From the NCBI GenBank assembly GCA_965220285.1, contig OZ244818.1, positions 5,518,001-5,582,000 on the forward strand: a DNA stretch of 64,000 nucleotides. The letters are read 5' to 3'. Both the position numbers and the translations under genes were made by a program. Shown here piece by piece: positions 45,201 through 51,693 of the stretch. The notes below the pieces were generated by a model. The model saw only the letters and a list, made by a program, of their open reading frames with translations, was not told the DNA's origin and ran no database searches. The stretch comes from Bin5 sp009843665. Its GTDB lineage: Bacteria > Chloroflexota > Anaerolineae > Caldilineales > Caldilineaceae. Each line of letters starts with the position of its first letter. The stretch's first letter is position 1.

Positions 45201-45264
45201 CTCGTTCTTCAGCGACATTACAACGCAAATCAGAGCAAATCTCCGTCCTCGTAATTGCCTTCAT
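42226..45264 (-). CDS. Class A penicillin-binding protein (PBP1-like) with two C-terminal LysM domains
   Basis: Up to 1012 residues. ATG 45264 has AGAAGGAA close upstream, but the first 55 residues look non-coding. GTG 45099 would give a clean lipoprotein signal (hydrophobic run ending LATGC). GT51 active site E181 in ATEDASFF with ASTITMQLARN; transpeptidase S467-x2-K470, S526-Y-N, K656-T-G (numbering from 45264). Two LysM domains close the chain (about 910-955 and 965-1005), each with a SGDSW motif, and should anchor the enzyme on glycan strands. Its core is paralogous to the downstream PBP; the C-terminal parts differ. Confidence 0.92.
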   Translation of the reverse strand: MKAITRTEICSDLRCNVAEEREGSNCQRKVRASIPECYSIRFTLNAPVNSVWSAGVRRAAIAALLLLVVLLATGCSGEESEEAELGLENIPFGFDQFEAPSLDELVPGRLGPRPKGSIKTVVEHYMQQYQPSGSLPKLFETTRVYDRNGVLLAEFFEEGRRTWVTLDQISPALISATVATEDASFFTNRGVDSRRIVGAAIQNVQTQSIASGASTITMQLARNLFLEPEERFEQTIDRKLHEIGLAHDLTILFNKEELLEIYLNLVNYGHLAYGPEAAAQVYFGKSAIDLNWAEATILAGVPQQPASFDLFANFTAAKQRQRVVLDLLVRHDFLSQEKSDAIFEEEIFLIGSSEEKEYLAPHFLLYVEKALERRMAEALGIENGRWKMRRSGMHIITSLDMPMQVLAEQELKAWIDRVGEAYRMTNGALVAIQPQTGEVLAMVGGVDFNEEDAGQVNLSVSLRQPGSSFKPILYAAALSQDLISPATVIWDTPTAYPVGMGHFYSPRNYDRTFHGPVTVRTALANSYNVPAVKLLASLGNERLVSKAEEFGITSLTREPDSYGLSLSLGAGEVSLLELTNAFRTFANQGLYSQPQFAMFMVDDLGRYRSPPPVEKKRIITEGVAFQITDILSDNDARKPAFGANSRLNLSRPAAAKTGTTTNFKDNWTVGFTKYLVAGVWTGNSDGTTMWGNSGAAGAAPLWHNFMEAVIADKGMRELIGAPDDPNLWAFEIPGSVVQLPDCPPAVRCRTGGEYFTSSWLSKTRGNGLLAGTVVTGRSLPTHFARSNDFEDLSYCIVDESAGAVNGGRTNTLPETRSLLRISSWVGLAFPPGYSTVGRPLRPMPEIQVDEENDGLNTPPPEYREDLMYIPFTEIEKFRLLSYSMQKGIPVSLGSCSDLRYYTARSGDSWAGLARAHGLPESVLRNANLHVKGSLNGERLLLPRVIPIRLHEESMIHKVQSGDSWVNIAAKYDIPISLLRAANPNAIRPYYILRPGDLLHIPENLEIYQNPFE

Positions 45265-45507
45265 TTTCCTTCTGCTCTCCGTGACTCCACCGGGCCATAC
45301 AGGCCTCTAGACTGCTCAACGAGCGCAAAACCTATGCTAGACAAAGGGAGACGAGTATCTTCCCGCTGCAAATGTGATTCGATAGAGCGGGGACTGCACT
45401 CTAAATTGTAACACACCAATGAACTCTACAGGCGCGAAGGACAGAAAGTGCGGAAGAGAAAAATCAATTTATCGTTCTTACTAGATTGCAATGGATCGAC
45501 TTTGGCG
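45265..45507. other. Intergenic region between tRNA terminator and PBP gene
   Basis: About 240 bases, AT-richer than its surroundings. It should hold the promoter of the PBP pair, but no hexamer pair with good spacing stands out. No gene seen. Confidence 0.4.
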
Positions 45508-45538
45508 TCAAACAAGAAAACCGCTCGAAAGAGCGGTT
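45508..45538 (-). terminator. Terminator of tRNA-Cys
   Basis: AACCGCTC-GAAA-GAGCGGTT (45519-45538) forms an 8-base stem. On the minus strand it lies two bases after the tRNA 3' end and is followed by TTCTTGTTT. Confidence 0.9.
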
Positions 45539-45540
45539 AA

Positions 45541-45611
<71 letters not shown>

Positions 45612-45641
45612 GCACAACCTGCAGGAATCAACTCGCAAACG

Positions 45642-45670
45642 ATCGTAGCAGGCCTGTAAAGCATTGTCAA
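45642..45670 (-). promoter_or_regulatory. Promoter of tRNA-Cys
   Basis: Minus strand TTGACA (45665-45670), 17-base spacer, TACGAT (45642-45647), about 30 bases before the tRNA 5' end. The same TACGAT -10 is used upstream of the HxlR gene. Confidence 0.85.
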
Positions 45671-45739
45671 ATCAGGCAGGTCGGGGTTATCCTCTAACTG
45701 ATTGCTCTGGAAAGGAATCAGTTCAGGAAGGTCGCTACG

Positions 45740-46114
45740 ATGTCGTCTTCAGATGAAATGATCGTCTGTGAACGTTGCGGTGTCACGTTTCTTTGGACAC
45801 TGGAAGACAAACGGAGGGGGCGTGAAGGACTGAAGCCTCCCTCACTTTGCCCGGGTTGCGGTTTTCTTCTGCCAGCCGGCAAGCGGGAGCGCGGCCTGGT
45901 AAAGTGGTACAGCCCAAGTAGAAATTACGGTTTCATATCTCGTTCAAATGGAGCCGACCTCTTTGCCCACCGTTCCCGATTCGACGACGTTTCCCGCCTG
46001 CGGCCAGGTGACCTTGTTGAATTTGCAGTTGAGGAGACAGCGAAGGGTGACGCCGCGGTAGACGTGAGATTACTTTCCAGAATGCCCGGAAACAGTGGAA
46101 AGCCCCCCTCTTGA
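45740..46114 (+). CDS. Zinc-ribbon plus cold-shock domain protein
   Basis: A 124-residue protein. Residues 8-42 form a zinc ribbon with C10-x2-C13 and C37-x2-C40. Residues 51-112 are a cold-shock domain with the RNA-binding strands KWYSPSRNYGFISR and DLFAHRSRF. Normal Csp proteins are 66-70 residues without a zinc module. It should bind single-stranded RNA or DNA. GGAAGG lies upstream of the ATG. The last 45 bases overlap the convergent gene at 46070-47275. Confidence 0.88.
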   Translation: MSSSDEMIVCERCGVTFLWTLEDKRRGREGLKPPSLCPGCGFLLPAGKRERGLVKWYSPSRNYGFISRSNGADLFAHRSRFDDVSRLRPGDLVEFAVEETAKGDAAVDVRLLSRMPGNSGKPPS

Positions 46115-47275
46115 CATGCTGGTCGCCTGTAAAATCCAGCGCTCGTCAGAGACAGGAATTCCAGTCAGCATGTCGAAAAGATTGTCGTAAGCTCTGGATA
46201 CGACCGGCCAGGTGTAAGTGTCGCGCACTGCCCGGCACAGTGAAGGAGGGGCAGGCCGGGGCATATCCAGACGCCGACACGCCATCGCGAAAAGTTCTTC
46301 TTCGTCGGAGTAGATACAGGCTGCGTGCAGTTCGGCCGGAATCAGTTCAGGGTAGCTGAGTCGGTTCGGGAGGAGTGGAAACGCCCCGGCCTGGACCGCT
46401 TCCAGAATGCTGATTCCGAAAAACTCGTGCTCCGCGGTGCTTATGACGAGGTCCGACTTTTTCAGCAACTCCAGGTAGGCCTCTCTCGAGGGTAGGAAAC
46501 CCCAATGTTCGATTCGATGAGCGAGGCGCGACGCGGCCTCGTCAAACTCAGCCGGCACATTTCGAAAGTTCTCGCCCGCCACCGCCAGTTTGAATTGGCG
46601 TCCAGTCTCCTCCAGCCTATATAGCAGGTTGAAGAATAGGTCCGGACGCTTGTCGTACTCCCAGCGCTGATTCCACAGGACTAACGGCGTCCAGGTTCCG
46701 GCGCGACGGCGATTCTCCTCCTGGAAGTCGATGCCGACCGGTATCACTCTGGCGCGGGACTCTACCTCCTCAATGAGGTCCAGATGGTTGTAGTCGGGGA
46801 AGTGTTTGAGCAGGTTTGGGAGTTCCGCGAACCAGCTTCTACGATGGAATTCGGTGTTGAATAGGACCAGATCGGCGCAGAGCTGACTCAGCCAGTTGAT
46901 CATTGCGTAGGTCAGATCAGGCTTCTCACCGGGGCGCCAAGGGTAGGTCAGCTGGTTCTCATGCATATAGAGAACAGTTCTAGTTCGTGCCGGCAGCTTC
47001 GCACGCACTAATGCGAGCCACGCCGACAGGTTCGTCATATCGGTGGCCAGAACCAGGTCAGGTGGAGGATCGAGTTCATCTGCATTCGTTTGGGAAGCAA
47101 GTTCAATTGCTCCCCCTTGCATACGCCATTTCCAGAATCGGCCGGCCAGAGTGAAGAGTTGAACCGAGTGACGGCTGTGGGCCTGATAGCCCTCGGCCCA
47201 AGCTCTGTGGCTTCCCGTGTGGTAGGGGGAAAGAAGCCAAACTTTTAGCGGTTGCGAAGGAACTGATGACGTCAT
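46070..47275 (-). CDS. DUF3524-type glycosyltransferase (tRNA-queuosine alpha-mannosyltransferase family)
   Basis: A 401-residue GT-B enzyme of the family that includes animal GTDC1/QTMAN. Family marks: VWLLSPYHTGSHRAWAEGY at the start, MHENQLTYPW near 105, FNTEFHRRSWF near 140, LVLWNQRWEYDKRPDLFF near 200, and EFFGISILEAVQAGAFPLLP near 300, which holds the donor-binding glutamates. The animal enzyme mannosylates queuosine in tRNA-Asp. The bacterial role is inferred from homology. The 3' end overlaps the convergent cold-shock gene by 45 bases, so the two transcripts can pair. Confidence 0.87.
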   Translation of the reverse strand: MTSSVPSQPLKVWLLSPYHTGSHRAWAEGYQAHSRHSVQLFTLAGRFWKWRMQGGAIELASQTNADELDPPPDLVLATDMTNLSAWLALVRAKLPARTRTVLYMHENQLTYPWRPGEKPDLTYAMINWLSQLCADLVLFNTEFHRRSWFAELPNLLKHFPDYNHLDLIEEVESRARVIPVGIDFQEENRRRAGTWTPLVLWNQRWEYDKRPDLFFNLLYRLEETGRQFKLAVAGENFRNVPAEFDEAASRLAHRIEHWGFLPSREAYLELLKKSDLVISTAEHEFFGISILEAVQAGAFPLLPNRLSYPELIPAELHAACIYSDEEELFAMACRRLDMPRPAPPSLCRAVRDTYTWPVVSRAYDNLFDMLTGIPVSDERWILQATSMSRGGLSTVSGHSGK

Positions 47276-47633
47276 CGATCAGTTGCTTGCCTGAGGTTAG
47301 CGGTGGGCAACTGCGGGCATAGCGGGAGCAATGCCCTTAACGGCCGTGCTATACCGGAATTGCCAGCTCGGCGTGAAACTTTCGCAGCGGGTGAGACTCA
47401 AACTGAAAAACGTCGAGTGACTCGTGCCCAAAGACATTTCAAAGGTACCTCAATCTGAGGCTTCAATCAACTCCTTACCAAGTTGCGTTTGCAGTCCAGA
47501 TTTGGGCAAGAAGGGGCAGACGCAAGGACCGGCCCTGCCGCTGGAGCAGCTGAACGGCGTGAAGTGGGTGAGCCCCCGGCGGCATATACGCGAGATCGCA
47601 GCGCGGCGCCAACGTGGTTTGGCTGGGAGGGGG

Positions 47634-47680
47634 GTTGCGGGCTCCCCCCGCACAGGGGAGGGCCGAAGTCCCGACCTCCC
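47634..47680. repeat. Dispersed GC-rich intergenic repeat, copy B
   Basis: GTTGCGGGCTCCCCCCGCACA, then GGGGAGGGCCGA and CCCGACCTCCC. It matches copy A at 16948-17000 word for word apart from a shorter central loop and a few substitutions. Confidence 0.55.
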
Positions 47681-47886
47681 AAAAGGACGAGGAGAGAGAA
47701 AAGAGGAGGGCCTGCGCTCGACTCGCTCAGGATCGCGAGTTGGCAGTGGCGAAGTCGTTACCAGAGTTATATGAGAGTTCGGCCCGATATTGGAGTGCAC
47801 CTTCTGTTTGCTGCCCTCCCATCGCGACCGGCAATATTGAGCTGAACTGGCGAATGCGCGCGGCCTTCCAGAATTGAAATTTCACT

Positions 47887-47914
47887 TTGCGGGAAAAAAC
47901 GCCTATGCTATAAT
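47887..47914 (+). promoter_or_regulatory. Extended -10 promoter of the DUF151 nuclease gene
   Basis: TG-C-TATAAT with a perfect -10 (47909-47914) and TTGCGG 16 bases upstream (47887-47892). Transcription should begin near 47921, about 98 bases before ATG 48019. Confidence 0.75.
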
Positions 47915-47944
47915 CCGAATCGGGCCGGTGGGCAGATTCAGACT

Positions 47945-47958
47945 GAGCTGGCCAGCTC
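47945..47958. promoter_or_regulatory. 14-base palindrome in the DUF151 leader
   Basis: GAGCTGGCCAGCTC is perfectly self-complementary and lies about 25 bases downstream of the predicted transcription start. It could be an operator. Confidence 0.4.
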
Positions 47959-48018
47959 CGGCGATACAATGGGAGATTCCCGGGAACGGGTTCAGCATGT
48001 CGTGTACAGGAGTAAGGG

Positions 48019-48537
48019 ATGATTGAGGTTGTAATCGACAGTGTGCGCGTAAGTCTGATGTCCCAGCACAGAATTGTGGTATTGCGGGAAGAGAACGGTG
48101 AAAGATATCTCCCCATTTGGATAGGTCCCTTTGAAGCTGACGCGATCACAATACAACTTCAGGGCATCGAAGTCGTTAGGCCAATGACTCACGATCTGCT
48201 TCGACAGATCACGGAATCGCTTGACGGCGAGATCACTCACGTAGTGATCAGTGACCTGCAGAACGAGACTTTTTTCGCCGAGATCGTTCTTGAGGCGAAC
48301 GGTGAGTCCTTGGAGATTGACAGCCGACCCAGCGATGCCGTTGCACTGGCAGTTCGAGTAGATGTACCGATTTACGTAGCTGAGGAAGTGATGGAGCGGG
48401 CCGGCATGCAGCCGGAAGAGGAGTTGGGTGTCCTGAGCAAGGGCCCTGATGGCGTCGAGGAGGAAGTTGGGGAAACCGGCGATGAGGACCTTGATGTCTT
48501 TCGCGACTTCATTGAAGGACTCGACATCGACAATTAA
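48019..48537 (+). CDS. Bifunctional nuclease family protein (DUF151)
   Basis: A 172-residue protein. The BFN/DUF151 domain spans 1-130: LPIWIGPFEADAI, RPMTHDLL, and the signature SRPSDAVALAVRVDVPIYVAEEV. Plant and bacterial relatives have RNase and DNase activity in vitro. The C-terminal 40 residues are very acidic and end with DVFRDFIEGLDIDN, similar to the short UvrB-contact-like tails of this family. AGGAG and AAGGG precede the ATG. A terminator follows. Confidence 0.92.
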   Translation: MIEVVIDSVRVSLMSQHRIVVLREENGERYLPIWIGPFEADAITIQLQGIEVVRPMTHDLLRQITESLDGEITHVVISDLQNETFFAEIVLEANGESLEIDSRPSDAVALAVRVDVPIYVAEEVMERAGMQPEEELGVLSKGPDGVEEEVGETGDEDLDVFRDFIEGLDIDN

Positions 48538-48628
48538 GGGGGTCTGACAGGAGGGTCCGTCGACCACAGTATTGGTAGACCGGCGGATGGGGACAGGGGC
48601 TGCGCAATCGCAACTAAAAGAAACCAAG

Positions 48629-48668
48629 ACGGCGGCGGGGTCGCATCCAAGCGGTTCTCGCCGTTTTT
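48629..48668 (+). terminator. Terminator after the DUF151 gene
   Basis: ACGGCG (48629-48634) pairs with CGCCGT (48659-48664) around a 24-base loop, followed by TTTT. The stem is short but the T-run is good. Confidence 0.55.
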
Positions 48669-48703
48669 GTCTCACTTGCTTTCGAGGCCCCCAACACTTT
48701 CAC

Positions 48704-48757
48704 TGCAGAATCTGCAAAAGGCAAGAAAAAAAAGGCAGAAGATTCTCCTTCTTGCCT
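48704..48757. promoter_or_regulatory. Two inverted repeats in the dnaB leader
   Basis: TGCAGA-A-TCTGCA (48704-48716) and AGGCAAGAA (48719-48727) with TTCTTGCCT (48749-48757). The second forms a 9-base stem with a 21-base loop that ends 36 bases before the dnaB ATG. It could be a protein-binding site or an mRNA hairpin controlling the replication operon. Confidence 0.45.
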
Positions 48758-48793
48758 GGGCTAGTACCATGAGCCCTCTCTCTCGACACACAG

Positions 48794-50770
48794 ATGAGCG
48801 AAACTGTCGAAGCAACAGTCAAGACGACCCCGGCCAACGTTGAAGCCGAACAGGCGGTGCTCGGCTCGCTGTTAATCGATCCGGATGCAATAGTAAAGGT
48901 CTCCACTACGCTTCGCGACGTAGACTTCTATCGCGAGCCGCACCAGTGGATCTTCAGGGCTCTACTGGCTCTCCATGAAAGGCGTGAACCGGCTGATTTC
49001 GTCACCCTTGTCGATGAACTTGAGAGGAACGAACAGCTTGAGGAGATCGGAGGCCCCGCCTATATCACGCAGCTGATCAACAGTACGCCGACAGCCATAT
49101 ATGCGGACTACTATGCGCGCATTGTCGAGCGTACGGCCACGCTGCGGCGCCTGATCGGCGCGGCCAACCAGATTGCCGAACTCGCCTATGACGAGAGCAA
49201 CGATGTCAACGAGGTTGTGGACAGGGCCGAGGCGATTATTTTCGGTGTCAGTGAAAGCCGCATCCACCGAGACCTGACACCGGTTGCCCGCGTGTTGGAT
49301 GAGGTTGTTGACCAGATCGATTTCCTGGCCCGCAATCAGAACCGGCTGATGGGTGTGCCTACGGGCTTCGTTCTGCTTGACAAGATGCTGGGCGGCTTCC
49401 AGAAGAGCGATCTGATAATCGTCGCCGGCCGCCCGGGGATGGGCAAGTCAAGCCTGGGGCTGTCAATTGCACAGAACGCCGCCCGCCGCTACAACGCACG
49501 CGTTGCGGTTTTCAGTTTGGAGATGAGCAGCGAGCAGGTTGTTCAACGTCTTCTCTCGATCGAGACCGCGATCGACAGCCATCGCCTGCGGATGGGTCAG
49601 ATCGATGAGGAAGAGTGGCCGATCCTGGTCGAGGCGGCCAATACGCTCGCGGGTACCAATATCTTTATCGATGACACGCCAGGCGCTTCGGTGATGGAGA
49701 TCCGTACCAAGTCGCGGCGGCTCTATGCCGAACGCGGCATCGACCTTATTGTCGTCGACTACATGCAGCTCATGTCTGGTGGTGGCAGTGGCATGAGAGG
49801 CGAGAATCGTCAGCAGGAGATCAGTTTTATCAGTCGTTCGCTCAAAGGGCTGGCCCGAGAACTCAACGTGCCGGTAATAGCCCTTAGTCAACTGAGCCGA
49901 GCCGTCGAAACACGGGCGAACAACAAGCCGGTACTCTCCGATCTGCGCGAAAGCGGTTGTCTTAGCGGCGATACCCTGGTCTACCTACCTGAAATGGGGA
50001 AGTCGCGCCCGATACGGGATCTTGTGCAACTCCGGGATTTTCAGATCGCCGCCCTGGGTCGGACCCGGCGCGGTCTGGTGCCAGCTTCGGTGAGCAACGC
50101 CTTCCGCTCTGGCACGAAGCCGGTACACTGCATCACAACGGAACGGGGCAGGTCCATACGGGCAACCGCCAATCACAAGTTTCTTTCCGAACAGGGATGG
50201 AAGCGCCTGGACGCACTGCGCATTGGGGAGTGCATTGCTACGACAGATGAGGCGGCTCTGCGAACGGTCGCAGGCAATCTTGAACCGGCTGCCGGGGCCT
50301 CCAATGACCACAACATCGGGTCCGCCGCTCAGACTGCGTCCGTGGGCGTTGCAGACGTGCCAGGGGGCCTCCTGGACCGGCAAACGTATCCTGAGCGCGA
50401 CGCCGCAGGTCTTCCCTTCCCAGCTGGGGCCGCGCATGGCAAGACTGCGGCAACTGATTTATGTTGGGACAGGGTTATTTCCATTGAGGCCAAAGGCGTC
50501 GAAGACGTTTACGATCTGACGGTGCCGGTCTATCGTAATTTCGCTGCCAACGGTTTCATTGTCCATAACTCGATCGAACAGGATGCCGATGTAGTAATCT
50601 TCGTATATCGCGAAGACTACTACGATGAAGAAACGGAACGGCAAAATATCGCCGACCTGATGGTTGCCAAGCACCGGCACGGAACGACAGGAACGGTCAG
50701 TCTCTATTTCCGGAAGGAACTTACTCAGTTCCGCGATCTGGAGGTGCATCGGGAAGACCTGGACTATTGA
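48794..50770 (+). CDS. dnaB: Replicative DNA helicase DnaB, interrupted by a mini-intein
   Basis: 658 residues as translated; about 454 after splicing, the usual DnaB size. The N-terminal domain (15-120, VEAEQAVLGSLLIDP) is followed by the RecA-type motor, with Walker A GRPGMGKSS (about 217) and Walker B LIVVDYMQLM near 315. Residues 389-592 are an intein inserted between DLRESG and SIEQDAD, inside the DNA-binding/ATPase motif near the C-terminus, so splicing is required for function. DnaB is the hexameric fork helicase. A DnaD-domain gene and a loader ATPase gene follow. The ATG has no strong ribosome binding site. Confidence 0.96.
   Translation: MSETVEATVKTTPANVEAEQAVLGSLLIDPDAIVKVSTTLRDVDFYREPHQWIFRALLALHERREPADFVTLVDELERNEQLEEIGGPAYITQLINSTPTAIYADYYARIVERTATLRRLIGAANQIAELAYDESNDVNEVVDRAEAIIFGVSESRIHRDLTPVARVLDEVVDQIDFLARNQNRLMGVPTGFVLLDKMLGGFQKSDLIIVAGRPGMGKSSLGLSIAQNAARRYNARVAVFSLEMSSEQVVQRLLSIETAIDSHRLRMGQIDEEEWPILVEAANTLAGTNIFIDDTPGASVMEIRTKSRRLYAERGIDLIVVDYMQLMSGGGSGMRGENRQQEISFISRSLKGLARELNVPVIALSQLSRAVETRANNKPVLSDLRESGCLSGDTLVYLPEMGKSRPIRDLVQLRDFQIAALGRTRRGLVPASVSNAFRSGTKPVHCITTERGRSIRATANHKFLSEQGWKRLDALRIGECIATTDEAALRTVAGNLEPAAGASNDHNIGSAAQTASVGVADVPGGLLDRQTYPERDAAGLPFPAGAAHGKTAATDLCWDRVISIEAKGVEDVYDLTVPVYRNFAANGFIVHNSIEQDADVVIFVYREDYYDEETERQNIADLMVAKHRHGTTGTVSLYFRKELTQFRDLEVHREDLDY
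49958..50569 (+). mobile_element. DnaB mini-intein (204 residues, no homing endonuclease)
   Basis: Begins at Cys389 (block A CLSGDTLVYLP), contains block B ATANHKFLS with the TxNH motif, and ends with block F/G DLTVPVYRNFAANGFIVHN, then Ser593 as the +1 residue. Cys1, penultimate His, terminal Asn and Ser+1 are all intact, so it should splice. No LAGLIDADG or HNH motif fits in the roughly 90 residues between blocks B and F, which are instead Ala/Gly-rich. The insertion site is the one used by the Synechocystis DnaB intein. Block F has Arg where His is common. Confidence 0.95.
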
Positions 50771-50955
50771 CGGGTGATCTCGGAGCGGCGATTGCAGTAC
50801 AAGCCTCCTACTGAGACAGCTGGGCATCCAGGTCACGTTTAGCAGGATGTAGCATGTTGGTTGCGAGTGAACGCCTGGAGGAGTGAGTCCTGATGGGCAC
50901 TTTCAGGCAGAACAGCGAGAGGTGAGCCAGGTGAAGCGTAGTAGGCGGAGTTGAA

Positions 50956-51693
50956 GTGACTCGACAGTTGCATGGCTTTGTGGGTTTCCCCGACCAAGAT
51001 ATGCTGGCCGTTGTCGTGCCGGACCTGTTTTTTGTCGACCTCCTCCCGCAGATAGACGACCTTGCAGAGCTGAAGCTGACCGTCTACTTCTTCTGGTTGT
51101 TGAACGAGCAGGATGGGCCGCTACGGTTTGTACGAGGAGACGACTTACGCTGCGATGAGACGCTGCTAAACGGCCTGGGCCTGGAAAGCGACTTGCGCAG
51201 TCCCCTGGATGTACTCAACGACGCGCTTGAGCGCGCGGTTGCACGCAACACACTGATCCGAATGGAGGTCGACACTGGTCCGCCTGGCGAGGGAAAGAAC
51301 AGCGGCGGCCGAGGCGTGAAGATGAAAGGGGGGACTTCGTCGGCTGACGGTCAACCTCCCGTCGAGGACTGGTACTTTCTGAATACAGCGAAGGGTCGGC
51401 AGTCGGTCGCGGCAATCCGCCAGGGCCGGCTGGCAGAGTTGAGGGGGGTTGTGCCCGAGGAAGCCCGGCTCCATGTTGAGCGACCAAATATCTTCGTACT
51501 CTACGAGCAGAACTTCGGACTGATGACGGCCATGATCGCCGACCAACTCAGGGACATGGAGAAAAGCTACCCTCCGGAGTGGATCATCGAAGCCATGGAG
51601 ATCTCTCTGCTCAACAACAAACGCCACCTGAATTACATCCGGGGGATACTGCGAAGATGGGAGACGGAGGGCAAGGACGAAGGCTATGGATGA
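50956..51693 (+). CDS. DnaD-domain primosome protein
   Basis: A 245-residue protein. The C-terminal DnaD/DnaB2 domain is clear: FVLYEQNFGLMTAMIADQL, YPPEWIIEAMEISLLNNKRHLNYIRGILRRW (about 180-235). The N-terminal 100 residues should be the winged-helix part. Residues 105-135 form a Gly/Lys-rich linker. In Bacillus-type replication, DnaD-like proteins recruit helicase and loader to the origin or to stalled forks. GTG 50956 follows GGCGGAG. The gene lies between dnaB and the loader ATPase and overlaps the latter by eight bases, which supports this role. Confidence 0.85.
   Translation: MTRQLHGFVGFPDQDMLAVVVPDLFFVDLLPQIDDLAELKLTVYFFWLLNEQDGPLRFVRGDDLRCDETLLNGLGLESDLRSPLDVLNDALERAVARNTLIRMEVDTGPPGEGKNSGGRGVKMKGGTSSADGQPPVEDWYFLNTAKGRQSVAAIRQGRLAELRGVVPEEARLHVERPNIFVLYEQNFGLMTAMIADQLRDMEKSYPPEWIIEAMEISLLNNKRHLNYIRGILRRWETEGKDEGYG

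Larger units (their letters stand above)
47276..48018. other. Intergenic region with GC-rich repeat and DUF151 promoter
   Basis: About 740 bases. It holds repeat copy B (47634-47680), an extended -10 promoter (47887-47914) and a 14-base palindrome (47945-47958). Frames on both strands between 47424 and 47877 overlap one another, have Pro/Gly/Arg-biased composition and no family features, so I call none. Confidence 0.55.

Noticed and set aside
47424..47877. Several 70-120 codon frames on both strands
   Set aside because: They overlap each other in a repeat-containing GC-rich region, have biased composition and no family features.
49958..50569. Homing endonuclease inside the DnaB intein
   Set aside because: Too little sequence between blocks B and F, and no LAGLIDADG or HNH motif.
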